Part shown: positions 22,001-28,559 of the stretch, one piece after another | Position numbering within the stretch: the first letter of the stretch is position 1 | Layout: each line of letters starts with the position of its first letter | From: Yponomeuta sedellus | Taxonomy: Eukaryota; Arthropoda; Insecta; Lepidoptera; Yponomeutidae | Assembly (NCBI GenBank): GCA_934045075.1 | Contig: OW203724.1 | Coordinates: forward strand, 9,783,473 to 9,847,472 | Direction: 5' to 3' | Length of the DNA stretch: 64,000 nt | Notes under the pieces: generated by a model | Told to the model about the DNA's origin: nothing | Database searches by the model: none | Seen by the model: only the letters and a program-made list of their open reading frames with translations | Program-made: the position numbers and the translations under genes

Positions 22001-22868
22001 TTTTTTATTTTCTTACGTACCTACCTTAAACGTCGGGAAATAAGGTAACGAAATTTTGCTAAATAAATAATCGGAGGTAGACCCGTTTAATAAATAATAA
22101 AAGAATCACAATAAAACCTTAGATTAGCCAGCTCCTGCTCGTGATGAGTCAGCTTCTCCTGGTCCTGCAGCTCGGCTAGGCTGCGACTCAGCACCAGCAC
22201 GCCGGAGCTGAAGTTGCTGTGTGCCGTGAACTTACAACGGAAGTCTTCTGGCGGGCCGCAGTTAAACAGGTAACAGCTGCCGGGGCTCTGGAATGACCAA
22301 ATGCGCGTTTATGCTACTTTGGTTGCATTTTTTTCCCATACAATCAAATGGAAATGCCATATTATGTACGTATGTATGTTACAAAAAATTGTGATATTAA
22401 TTGTCATTAGGGTAATCGATAAATCTAAGTACTTCATCCTTATCTTAAAATGAGTATAGTGACGTAAAAAGCAAACTCTATAACCTAACCACGATCGTAC
22501 ACATTGCAACAACCATAGTTGCGGTTGGAATAAGTATTCCTTCTATTCCTACTCCCAAGTCCCAATACTTTCACTGAATATCGATTAGAATATACGGGCT
22601 ATAATTTAGGCCGGTGATATTCCACCCTTACCTTTTCCTCATAGATAAACACGTCACACGAGTCGGTCTCGCAGCACAGACGCAGGCATTCGTGCCGTCC
22701 CCCCACGTCCAGCTCGGATAGGTATTTAGCGCCCATCTCGCGGGACTCCTCGGTCCTGATGATCTTCTCCCTCTGGACATCGAAACGGGAGGCGCAGGCC
22801 GCGGGGTCTAGCTCGCGAGCGCGCGCGATTGCGGCCAGCAGGCCGAGCCACCAGGCCCACGACTGCAT
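6961..22868 (-). CDS. LRP11-like MANSC + LDLa single-pass membrane protein, complete 10-exon gene
   Basis: CDS is the join of 22632-22868, 22118-22287, 21320-21414, 19337-19548, 17790-17896, 16115-16200, 14359-14474, 13340-13540, 8426-8582 and 6961-7091 on the minus strand: 1512 nt, 503 residues plus TAG. Every junction has an AG acceptor and GT donor, and every phase agrees. Order: signal peptide about 1-17 (MQSWAWWLGLLAAIARA); MANSC domain about 58-112 with Cys 61, 65, 66, 71, 84, 89 and 97; Thr-rich linker 137-167; LDLa 171-209 with six Cys and the CADGSDEG calcium motif; Pro/Ala-rich stalk about 210-452; TM helix about 453-474; basic stop-transfer; tail ending DADYLVNGMYL. Known: MANSC + LDLa + TM is the LRP11 layout; HAI-1 has both domains but adds Kunitz domains, absent here. 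Inferred: a type I cell-surface protein of unknown ligand. Introns are full of transposons but the frame is unbroken. Splice sites were chosen by eye and no transcript was seen. Confidence 0.88.
7500..7762 (+). repeat. Dispersed non-coding repeat ending in an inverted TTCCG/CGGATCC motif
   Basis: GACAGACAGACGGACGGACGG, then AAGGATTCCGTTTTTCCC and GAGCTACGGATCCTAAA. This block layout is common in moth genomes (from memory). Related pieces occur at 38390 and 61730. Confidence 0.45.
7975..8130 (-). repeat. Possible Helitron-type end fragment
   Basis: CTGCCCGCGACTTCGTCTGC is the reverse of a GC-rich end hairpin often found in lepidopteran Helitron-like repeats. Boundaries unclear. Confidence 0.3.
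8134..8392 (-). mobile_element. 5S-rRNA-like SINE, copy A
   Basis: Minus-strand reading: GCGCTCGTGGCCTAGTCGAAC, a short hairpin, then the 5S-like block GTTAAGCAACAACAGGCGCG and GTGGGTGACCGTCCCGTGAC. It lies in the last intron of the LRP11-like gene, 33 bp from the exon 9 donor. The 3' tail is absent. Confidence 0.75.
8426..8582 (-). CDS. LRP11-like exon 9: Ala/Pro-rich stalk and start of transmembrane helix
   Basis: Residues 409-460 plus one base. The acceptor is CTTCGCCCGCAG. It is an extremely GC-rich Ala/Pro/Arg stretch, then VEHDGLSEHPPAAVMLLVI, so the exon ends inside the TM helix. The donor GTCATAG/GTCAGT is phase 1. A 5S-like SINE begins only 33 bases into the following intron. Confidence 0.85.
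8971..9285 (-). pseudogene. MULE-like transposase C-terminal fragment
   Basis: Reads VKEDFIQIWYAFCQSHRTNN, LVESWNQQIKLRVVKKNPNL, MKLLTSLAEDALYYEVLALR, then a tail to a stop. The motif RTNN-x2-E-x-W, followed by HPN/NPNL and a helix, resembles the region after the catalytic core of MULE transposases. The DDE core is missing, so the element is non-autonomous. Confidence 0.55.
9412..9508 (-). repeat. LINE/SINE 3' fragment nested in the MULE-like element
   Basis: Inverted relative of 5285-5425: CAGGCTATATTAGTCAACTG, GCGCCATAGCGCAAGG and GGGGTAATGCCC. Confidence 0.5.
9565..9868 (+). mobile_element. LINE 3' end, nested copy 1 of 3
   Basis: TGTTAAGCACACTTTGTGCC, AAAAGGGCTACTATAACATA, GTCTGGAATTAAAGCCAGTG and a (TTTCA)n tail. 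The same 3' end is at 35817-36175 (minus) and 63590-63860 (plus). It encodes the last residues of a LINE ORF and its 3' UTR. Confidence 0.7.
10440..10790 (+). pseudogene. Non-LTR retrotransposon, C-terminal ORF fragment
   Basis: Reads LLNRRKQFDLTFLFKLLNNK, IDLPMLLSKVNFISHLRLPV, LFVPPRLKKNYTRNSFLY and FKSDLKRKQLHL before a stop. The R-x5-D-x2-F-L-x-K-L pattern and the ending are typical of Jockey/CR1-type C termini. 5'-truncated. Confidence 0.65.
10884..11153 (-). repeat. tRNA-like repeat, left arm of an inverted duplication
   Basis: Contains a tRNA-like cloverleaf (minus strand: acceptor CGCCCAT/ATGGGTG, T-loop GGTTCGAATCC) and is mirrored base for base by 11251-11520 around 11202. The anticodon loop ACGGATA lacks U33, so it is not a functional tRNA gene. 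Confidence 0.8.
11251..11520 (+). repeat. tRNA-like repeat, right arm of an inverted duplication
   Basis: Plus-strand copy of 10884-11153. Very few mismatches are visible (for example CATAGGTG against CATGGGTG). The loop between the arms is 97 bp and carries TGCACTGTTAGTGCATT. Confidence 0.8.
11530..12900. other. Intronic sequence, nothing recognised
   Basis: Intron of the LRP11-like gene between exons 8 and 9. AT-rich; no repeat boundary or exon could be supported. Confidence 0.4.
12905..13190 (+). mobile_element. tRNA-derived SINE
   Basis: GCGGTAGAGCACCGGATTCAC, AATCGGGAGGTCGTGGG and TTCGAATCCCGGC form the A-box/B-box head. A body with GGAAATTATCGTGAGGAAACC follows, which also occurs in the SINEs at 17545 and 51870. 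The tail is CTCTCTCTGAGGGAAGGCC. Confidence 0.7.
13340..13540 (-). CDS. LRP11-like exon 8: stalk
   Basis: Residues 342-408, 67 whole codons, phase 0 at both ends. The acceptor is CTACTTTCCAG and the donor AAAGAG/GTAAGG. It encodes a polar segment (EMPLYLPAKTMPETVNVYSN), then an Ala/Pro/Thr run and a Lys-rich end ETTTKKELLKE. Confidence 0.85.
13660..13855 (+). mobile_element. 5S-rRNA-like SINE, 3' fragment
   Basis: Only the tail region: GCGGCTTGATAACTTCTGAC, CCCCCACGGTGGCGTATGG and CCCCAGCAGTAGGGACATAC. It ends in a short hairpin, ACATACAAATCAACCCTTTG. It begins 120 bp upstream of the exon 8 acceptor in transcript direction. Confidence 0.65.
14070..14280 (+). repeat. Helitron-like or related non-coding repeat with a short tandem array
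   Basis: TATGCCCCGCGGTGTTACCC, a duplicated TTTTCCCATGGGAAAAAGAT unit (14112-14162), then ATCGCTCCAGCCGTTTACAT and CACACTCACAAACTTTCGCC. This is a block order frequent in lepidopteran Helitron-like repeats. Confidence 0.4.
14359..14474 (-). CDS. LRP11-like exon 7: Pro/Trp/Tyr-rich stalk
   Basis: Residues 303-341. The acceptor is TTCCTCCAG and the donor GAGCCC/GTGAGT. It encodes GMEGVDRWGGMAPVAYPRYE, then WPEPDARRAWPVPQPRPEP. It resembles exon 6 (both contain M-A/G-Y-P and W-P motifs), so the two may be an old internal duplication. Confidence 0.82.
14530..16110. other. Intronic sequence, little recognised
   Basis: Intron between exons 6 and 7. An RTE-type 3' stem (GGCCTTTGCCCAGCAGTGGG) is at 14775-14815 and a 25-bp piece of the tRNA-like repeat (TTTTTAGCCTCTAAATAGG) near 14887. 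The rest shows no recognisable feature. Confidence 0.4.
16115..16200 (-). CDS. LRP11-like exon 6: Pro/Trp-rich stalk
   Basis: Eighty-six bases between TTTTCAACAG and GTAAAG, encoding residues 275-302 (SMSGMAGQYPAFEAPWPRRP, then AAWVPQPP). No domain is recognised. Boundaries rest on strong splice signals and phase agreement on both sides. Confidence 0.8.
16257..16575 (-). mobile_element. CR1/Jockey-type LINE 3' end
   Basis: Minus strand: GCAATAAGTCCGCCAATTGT, then GTACAATAAAGAATATTC. The same blocks occur at the 3' end of the element at 59275-61706. It lies directly beside exon 6. Confidence 0.65.
16961..17229 (-). mobile_element. 5S-rRNA-like SINE, copy B, internally deleted
   Basis: Tail (AACCCTTGTATGTCCCCAC) and head (CCACGAGCGCCTC) are present but the middle tail segment is missing. 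The 5S-like block is at 17145-17190. Confidence 0.75.
17545..17715 (+). mobile_element. Degraded tRNA-derived SINE
   Basis: GCAACGGTAGAGCGCTGACT, a damaged B box (GTTGTTTCAAACCGGC), then GGAAAACATCGTGAGCAAACC, the body segment shared with SINEs at 12905 and 51870. Confidence 0.5.
17790..17896 (-). CDS. LRP11-like exon 5: Ser/Glu-rich stalk
   Basis: Residues 239-273 plus two bases. The acceptor is TCCTACAG and the first residues are ESSDSSGGESLV. Two donors are possible: CGAAA/GTATTC (phase 2, used here) and TTCTG/GTATGC (phase 1). Only the phase 2 donor carries an open frame through exons 6, 7 and 8; phase 1 reaches a stop in exon 8. Confidence 0.78.
18110..18270. mobile_element. MITE family with TTTCATARAACTAC ends
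   Basis: Left TGTTTCATAAAAGAATTC and right TAGTTTTATGAAATTCGGCC are inverted ends. Related copies are at 28178, 30048, 35732 and 39866. Confidence 0.5.
18440..18535. repeat. Dispersed repeat related to 2933 and 6866
   Basis: AATTCCTGACGTTTAAGATAG, TGGAATCGTTCAGCATTTAG and GGGGCAGATCGC match the other copies. Confidence 0.4.
18540..19125. other. Intronic sequence, nothing recognised
   Basis: Between exons 4 and 5 of the LRP11-like gene. No exon-like or repeat-like block identified. Confidence 0.35.
19130..19280. mobile_element. MITE with TTACGTAA ends
   Basis: Left TATTACGTAACTTTCCAC and right GTGGAGGACTTACGTAATAG are inverted. It starts 57 bp past the exon 4 donor. Relatives are at 45585 and 54353. 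Confidence 0.55.
19337..19548 (-). CDS. LRP11-like exon 4: LDL-receptor class A domain and proline run
   Basis: Residues 168-238. The acceptor GCATCGCAG at 19549 accepts the single base left by exon 3. The LDLa domain spans Cys 171 to Cys 209 (Cys 171, 178, 184, 191, 197, 209) with CDGIAQCADGSDEG. The acidic residue usual just before the fifth Cys is Gln 196, which might weaken calcium binding. A run of six prolines and a Pro/Gln stretch follow. The donor CACCAG/GTGGGT is phase 0. Confidence 0.88.
20590..20650 (-). repeat. 5S-rRNA-like SINE tail fragment
   Basis: ATCAACCCTTGTATGTCCCC, then ACTGCTGGGGCACGGGTCTC: only the last 50 bases of the SINE. Confidence 0.6.
20868..21275 (-). mobile_element. 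5S-rRNA-like SINE, copy C, with internal duplication
   Basis: Full-length type from tail (CCACTGCTGGGGCACGGGTC) to head (CCACGAGCGCTTC). A 40-bp segment around GTGCCTTGNGAAGCANGNAAGCGCT is present twice (21088-21122 and 21127-21155). Confidence 0.78.
21320..21414 (-). CDS. LRP11-like exon 3: threonine-rich linker
   Basis: Ninety-five bases between CTCGCAG and GTAAGA. In the frame set by exon 2 it encodes 31 residues of which 13 are Thr (starting TWTSTTVKTTTVTT, then Pro-rich), a likely O-glycosylated spacer between the MANSC and LDLa modules. Another frame is also open (DLDQHHREDHH...), but it breaks the phase to both neighbours. Confidence 0.8.
21570..21650 (+). repeat. LINE 3' tail with (TCTAA)n
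   Basis: TTAAGCTCGCCTTTGTACAA, then GTGCAATAAAGAATTTTC and TCTAATCTAATCTAAT. An inverted copy is at 55866-55945. Confidence 0.6.
21975..22100. repeat. Penelope-like terminal repeat fragment with inverted ends
   Basis: ATTAAACGGGTCTAATCAC and TAGACCCGTTTAATAAAT flank AAACGTCGGGAAATAAGGTAA. The core motif recurs inverted at 50630. Assignment to Penelope-like elements is from memory of the ACGTCGGGAAAT motif. Confidence 0.4.
22118..22287 (-). CDS. LRP11-like exon 2: second half of MANSC domain
   Basis: Residues 80-135 plus two bases of 136. The acceptor follows a CATTCCAG tract. It supplies Cys 84, 89 and 97 in CYLFNCGPPEDFRCKF, then the VLVLSRS strand and a charged helix LAELQDQEKLTHHEQELANL. 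The donor CTAAG/GTTTTA is not strong, but it is the only nearby GT giving phase 2, which exon 3 needs. Confidence 0.85.
22632..22868 (-). CDS. LRP11-like exon 1: start codon, signal peptide, first half of MANSC domain
   Basis: Residues 1-79. The ATG (plus-strand cat at 22866-22868) is followed by a Trp/Leu/Ala hydrophobic stretch and a plausible cleavage after ARA (residue 17). Cys 61, 65, 66 and 71 sit in ECLRLCCETDSCDVF, the most recognisable part of the MANSC domain. The donor is AAG/GTAAGG at phase 0. GC content is far above the flanks, so the opposite strand also reads open; that is a shadow. Confidence 0.88.
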
Positions 22869-23019
22869 GCTCTCGGGAGCGACGGGCTACTGTGTGGGCT
22901 GCTGTGGCGAGTCGCGCCTCCAGATCGATGGCTCCGCGCGTGCGCGCAAGCGCCGCCTGGAGTCGGCCGCGGGGTGGCAGTCTCGGCGCGACCGGCGGCT
23001 CCGACAGCCCCGCAGCCCT
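22869..23019. promoter_or_regulatory. GC-rich spacer between two divergent start codons
   Basis: This 151-bp block separates the minus-strand ATG of the LRP11-like gene from a plus-strand ATG with a strong donor 30 bases on. It is CpG-rich against an AT-rich background and has no TATA box that I can see. Both 5' UTRs would have to run through or overlap here, so it is a candidate bidirectional promoter or antisense overlap. Confidence 0.4.
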
Positions 23020-23049
23020 ATGTCGCTCTTCTTCAAGTTCCGGAACAAC
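23020..23049 (+). CDS. Candidate first coding exon of the PPP1R14-like gene
   Basis: An ATG opens 10 codons, MSLFFKFRNN, ending in AACAAC/GTGAGT, a near-consensus donor at phase 0. The acceptor at 57590 is also phase 0 and its first codons (RGGGG, then Met) are open, so joining them gives a continuous frame into the phosphatase inhibitor. The intron would be 34.5 kb. This is splice logic only; the peptide could belong to another gene or to none. Confidence 0.45.
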
Positions 23050-23099
23050 GTGAGTAGACATCTGATTATCTCATTAAAGCTCAGCATTCCTTGCAGACG

Positions 23100-24150
23100 T
23101 GTTGGGTTCGCAGATATGGCTTGTCCGGAAATATTTTACAGTTCAAGTTAAGGTTCATGTAGGGAAACTCAAGCGTAGTGTTACGTCAACAATAATCGGA
23201 TGTCAGTAATAGTGAATGAGAATGGACGATGACTCAGCTGGTTCTCGAGTGATTATCGCATCTCGGGTCCATCTTTTTGTGACGTTACTCGATTAGAGCC
23301 ACTGGCTGGTGTCTGCGCTGCCGAGCGCGGCATCTGCTGACGCATGCCGTCTCCACGCCCCGTGACGCTGGTCGTTGACTCCTGCTGCTCCTGCTGGCGT
23401 GGCCCGCTTGCATGTAGACGAAACTTTGGGATATTTCATTACAATCAATGTATTGCCTAAAATATTTAGATACTGCGAGTATATTGTTTATATATATATA
23501 TATATTTTTAAAAATATATTTATCATTAATCCTAGTAACGTGGTACAAAAATGCGCCATACAATTCGGCGTTAAGCTATGACGTCACCCGGTGCTCCTAA
23601 CGCCTAATAATCTATAATTCTCGCTGAACTAATTAATTCGCCTAATTCTCCCCTGATTTGCATTATAATTTGTAACCAAAATACTCATTAATTAATCTAG
23701 TAAAAAGTAAATCAATTCGTAAAACAATTTTGTATGATTTATTACAAAACGTAATTTTTTATGAAAATAGAAATCTAATACCTTTTTTTACTTTTATTTT
23801 ATTTATATAGGTACTAACTTGATAATTCGCATTTTTAAAGACCGTTAAAACCCCGTTTGTTGTTTTTTTTTTTGTTAAGTACTTTTTTGTGTTTTGGATG
23901 TAAATAATATAACATCATAGTGATTTAGGATACAGGAAAAAATATTGCAGTTACCATAATTATGTCCAAGAGGATGAAAGGAAAGCAATCCACATTAAAT
24001 GACTCAGCGATCACTGCACTGACCGGAGGCACTGACCAGTCAAACCGCCTCAACTCGTTTCCTGGAAGGATCTTTTTAGGTATCTCTCATTTATCCTGTC
24101 CCAAATTAATTATTATGTATTTTTGTCAGGGTGTTTCATTCCATGTCGTT
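23100..24150. other. Intronic or intergenic sequence, nothing recognised
   Basis: A short (TA)n at 23490-23505. No exon or bounded repeat supported. Confidence 0.4.
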
Positions 24151-24161
24151 GTTAGTAGTGA

Positions 24162-24500
24162 AGCGCTCGTGGCCTAGTCGAACAGAGTGATAGACATCAA
24201 TCACTTGTGTTAAGCAACAAAAGGCGCGGTCAGGCGCAAGATGGGTGACCGTCCTGTGACTACCGCTAGTGGCACTTTTCCGAGCGAGCGCTTCCGTATT
24301 TCGCAAGGCACGTTAAGCCGTTGGTGCCGGCTGCACGGCAGTTGTTAAGCCATGTCACAGGCCTTATGAGCGGCTTGATAACTTCTGACTGTCTTACAAT
24401 CCTCCACCAACCCGGACTTGGCCCCCGTGGTGGAGTATGGCCTAACCTTCCTTCGATGCAGGAAGAGACCCGTGCCCCCAGCGGTGGGGTTGATATCGTT
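24162..24500 (+). mobile_element. 5S-rRNA-like SINE, copy D
   Basis: Head GAAGCGCTCGTGGCCTAGTC, 5S-like GTTAAGCAACAAAAGGCGCG and GATGGGTGACCGTCCTGTGAC, tail GACCCGTGCCCCCAGCGGTGG ending at GTTGATATCG. Confidence 0.8.
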
Positions 24501-25134
24501 GTTAGTAAAATTGGGATAAGGCTTTTGAGGTCCTATAGGTTTAGTAAGTCTATTAAGCTAGATAAATATCAAGGCGCTCGTCGTCAGGCCAAGTTCTCGG
24601 TCGGCCCACAACGTGCATATATTTACAAGAGTTGTTTCGAGCTATTTTCGAACCCCTCTATCAATGTAAAAATAGATAATTCTCTATATTTCCGCACACC
24701 GCCTGCTCCATGAAGTCACACCACCACCAATGAAAAAAGACATTTTTGTTACGGATCATTCGTTTTTGCAAAAAGTGCCACACCAATCTCTCATCCTTAT
24801 TATAGATTTTATTTTAGGACCAATGGCCGTAAACCTAATGGCCAATTTTGGCATAAATGCTATCTAGTCCAGGTCCGTGATCGTTCATCTGTGCCGCAAG
24901 TGTTACTGCGGCGGCGTTACTCTTAAGTATCAATTAACAAAAAAATATATACAAAATTTCACTCAAATTCCTACTCAATGACAAATCATCATCAGACTTC
25001 TCCACGGAAATAGTGATTGGTGTGTCACCTACCCTCTCTACAATAATTTACTGTACTAGTTCGCCACTTCAGTCTACCCATGACCGTGGCAACTGCAACG
25101 TTGCCGAAACTTCGACGTTCACAGCCTTACAAAA

Positions 25135-27345
25135 TAAACACATCATCATCATCATCATCAGCCCGGTAAACCCCACTGCTGGGTATAGGCCTCTTCATTT
25201 CCACGCCAGCCAGCACGGTCTCGCGCTAGTCTCATCCACTGTTTGCCGGCCACTTTAGTTAGGTCATCTGACCATCTGGCTGCTGGTCTGCCCACCGACC
25301 GTTCCCCCTCCCACGGCCGCCACTCTGTCACTGCCTTCGTCCATCTGCCATCATTCCGCCTGGCCAAGTGTCCCGCCCACTTCCACTTCAGAGTCGCAAT
25401 CCGTTTGCCGATATCTACCAGCTTTGTTTGGCGTCTGATTGCGACATTCGGGATCCGGTCCAGAAGTGTGATTCCTAGCATAGCTCTTTCCATTGCTCTC
25501 TGTGCGACTTTGACTTTGTGCACTGCGTCCTTAGTGAAAGTCCATGTTTCGGAACCATACGTGAGTGTGGGCTGGAAACATTGATTAAAAACCTTCGTCT
25601 TAAGGCTCTGTGGGATTTTCGATTTAAGCACATCCTCAAGCTTACCGAATGCGGCCCACCCACGCTGAATGCGACGAGCGATCTCCTTTTCCTGGCCTTG
25701 TGGCCCGAAAGATAAACAATGTCCAAGATAGTTATACTTGTCTACCACCTCAATGGTACAGTTCGCAACATTAATGCTGGGAACGTCTATGGTGTTTTGA
25801 GACATAATCTTGGTCTTGGACATGTTCATCTTCAAGCCCACCTTCATGGATGCTTCATGTAAGTCTGTGAGCATACATTGTAGGCCATCTACATCTTGAG
25901 CTACGATGATCAAGTCGTCAGCGAACCTGAGGTGCGACAGCCGGATGCCATTGATGTTAACCCCTCTATTGCGCCAATCTAGAGTCTTCATCACGTCTTC
26001 CAAGACATTGGTGAAGAGCTTGGGCGATAGAGTGTCACCTTGGCGTTCTCCTCGATTTATCGGCACCGGATTCGTGAGCTCATGCAATCGAACCTGCAGA
26101 GTGGTGGAGCTGTAAAGTTCTCGGAGAATGTCCACATATCTCTTGTCGATGCCACAGCGATGGAGAGAATGAAACACGAAAGCCCAGTGTTCGACACTGT
26201 CGAAAGCTTTTTCGTAATCTACGAAGGCGAAATACAATGGCTGGTTGTATTCTCTACATTTCTCCATCAGTTGCTTGACCGATGTGGTCCATGGTAGCAT
26301 ATCCACTCCGGAAACCGGCCTGCTCTACAGGTTGATACTCGTCGAGCAAACGCGTCAGTCTACGACATATGACTTTGGCAAATAGTTTGTAAACCTGGGA
26401 AAAGAGTCTGATTGGTCTATAGTTTTGTAACGCGGTTTTATCCCCCTTTTTGTGGAGAATGATTACCACCGCATTTTTCCAGGCTGTTGGCGTTATCCCT
26501 CTGTGCAAGACCAGATTGTAGATTTTTTCGAGGACTCTTATTACAGGAGCTCCACCTGCCTGTATCATCTCCATATATACGCCGTCTTCCCCTGAAGCCT
26601 TGTCCGTTTTCATCCACCGCAGAGCGTGGCTTATTTCGTCTTGGGAAATATTGGGCAGGTCATCCCAAAGACGTTCAACTGGTTCGGTTCTTTGGTCGGA
26701 AGCGTCCAGCGTATTCGGCTCTGCTGATTTAGATGAATAGAGCTCCCTATAAAAGTCCTCTACGATACTGACAATCCGGTCTCGATCGGTCACTATATCC
26801 CCAGTGTTGTCTCTAAGCTTAGATATTTCCTGTCTTCTGTTATTTAGCTTTTTCCTAAATACTTTCGGTCCCCTGTTTTTCCGAATGGTCTCAGTTATAA
26901 CTTTTGTTTTGTAAGTCCTAATATCGCGCCTAATCGACCGTTGTACATCTCTACTAATACAGTGTAACTCCTTTTGATCCATGACAGTCAACTGTCTCAT
27001 TTTCCTTCTCTCTTCAATAAGTGAGAGAGTGCCTGGAGAAAACCTGTCCTCTTTCCGCTTCGGGCCGCCGATGTGCTGTCTCGTGGTATCTACAAGAGTC
27101 TTGCAGAGAACATCGTTTAGTGAGTCCATGTCCTGAGTTTCTTCTGTTAGAGCATCTAGTTTGTTTTTCAATTCCAGTTGGAAATCCTCCTATAGAAACA
27201 TGTAGTCTCTTTTCTCATATTTCCTATTCTGAGCCGCTACTTACTTTGCTCTCTCTCTAGGCAGATTTATTCTCAGTGTGGCTCTCACCAAACGATGATC
27301 GCTGCTGGTTTTAAAGTGGTTTAGCACCGTAACGTCTAAACACAT
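25135..27345 (-). mobile_element. RTE-type LINE, 5'-truncated, 2.2 kb
   Basis: From the 5' side (27345): the last residues of the AP endonuclease (NHFKTSSDHRLVRATLRINL), linker, reverse transcriptase, C-terminal domain, short 3' UTR with CCCAGCAGTGGGGTTTACC, and a (TGA)n tail ending near 25135. This is the largest single element in the window and the source type for the many short RTE 3' fragments. Confidence 0.88.
25158..27171 (-). pseudogene. RTE reverse transcriptase ORF, frameshifted
   Basis: Part 1 (27171 to about 26285) includes GEDGVYMEMIQAGG, ILHKKGDKTALQNYRPIRLF and EQAGFRSGYATMDHI. Part 2 (about 26300 to 25158) includes YFAFVDYEKAFDSVEH, INRGERQGDTLSPKLF and the catalytic LRFADDLIIVAQ, then the C-terminal KWKWAGHLARR and RSVGRPAARW. 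A small indel near 26285-26300, just after the GFRSGYATMDHI block, breaks the frame. Apart from that and a stop near 27190, the sequence looks fresh. The opposite-strand open frames are shadows. Confidence 0.88.
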
Positions 27346-27555
27346 AAAAATCGGTTTTTATAAAAACTGTTTCGCAGGAGTTCGATAACAAAAGCTGACA
27401 CGAGATTTTTTTATATAACATATATGGCGACTCGTTAAGAAATAATACTCGAGTGACTTTTTCGAATTGGTTTAACTCTTAGTCCTAAAATAAAACCGGC
27501 TAATTGCGAGTCGTACTCAGGTACCAACAGATCCCTGCATAGTTTATGTATTTAA

Positions 27556-27970
27556 CCTGTGTCTAATCGCGATTATTTATCAGCTAACCTTAATAATCGC
27601 GATTAAACCCATTAAGTGTCTACCCGTGTGCTAAGAATAAAGAAGTGTACCTAACTGTATATAGAGGGTTCGGTACTATTATCATAAATATAATATTCTG
27701 TTTAAAAAAAACGCGTTTTCTTAAAACTAAGGGGTGTTTTAAGAAAACGCGTTTTTTCATCATAAATATAATAATTGGTTTAAAAAAACGCGTTTTCTTA
27801 AAACTAAGGGGTGTTTTAACGCGTTTTTTAAACAGAATATTATATTTATGATAATAGTACGGAACCCTCCATGTACAGTTAGGTACACTTCTTTTTTCTA
27901 AGCACACGGGTAGACACTTAATGGGTCTAATCGCGATTATTAAGGTTAGCTGATAAATAATCGCGATTAA
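27556..27970. mobile_element. Foldback element with about 150-bp arms
   Basis: Left arm from 27564 (TAATCGCGATTATTTATCAG, ACCCATTAAGTGTCTACCCG) is mirrored by the right arm ending at 27969. The centre holds two copies of AACGCGTTTTCTTAAAAC and TAAGGGGTGTTTTAA. Each arm carries its own small TAATCGCGATTA inverted pair. No coding capacity. Confidence 0.75.
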
Positions 27971-28177
27971 AATATTCTTCATTCTCACTGATTAAAATAG
28001 TCTTTGACAAAACAAATTAAATTAAGTTTTTTTTATATTTCCTTTTAAATATTTTTTTTTATCTGCCTCTAAAGAGTGTTTTACAGGATGAATCGTGTTT
28101 TATTTTATAAATAAGGCCGTTGATGCTTTTAACGATTAAATTAATAAAGTTTTAAATTGTATTTTTAAACACTAAAC

Positions 28178-28260
28178 ATCAGGGCCTAATTTCATAGAAC
28201 TACAATTGGTTTATTATGACTATTCGAAGGCATTGCGTAGATCTCTAAATCTACTAGGTA
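28178..28260 (+). repeat. MITE end (TTTCATAGAACTACAATTGG family)
   Basis: GGGCCTAATTTCATAGAACTAC, with TATGACTATTCGAAGGCATTG following, as in the copy at 39866. The right end was not found. Confidence 0.4.
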
Positions 28261-28559
28261 TATAGGTTTATCGAATTTACTATGTACCTACTTCGTAATG
28301 TGCCTACATTGTAGGTATTTTATACCTAATCAAACGTGTGCGTATGTTTTGGGGGGCAGTCAAGCTCAGAACCATAAACTTTTAATTTTATATAATTTTC
28401 TGATTGTCACCTGTTGTACCTACCTACTCACTTATTAAATAAAACAAAATAAATTATTGTCATAGTAAACTATGAATAAGATACAGGTCCCGTGGCTGAG
28501 TAGCACAATGACCACAGCACGATGACCATTAAAAGATGCGATTTAACAGTACAGTAATT

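Noticed and set aside
22726..23151. Arg-rich frames of 111 and 130 codons
   Set aside because: Shadows of exon 1 and its GC-rich upstream. Only the last 10 codons of the plus frame (from 23020) are kept, as a candidate exon, because of their donor.
25013..27260. Plus-strand frames across the RTE element
   Set aside because: Antisense shadows of the LINE reverse transcriptase.
27620..27988. 122-codon minus frame
   Set aside because: Open only because of the AT-rich foldback arms; repetitive and without a domain.
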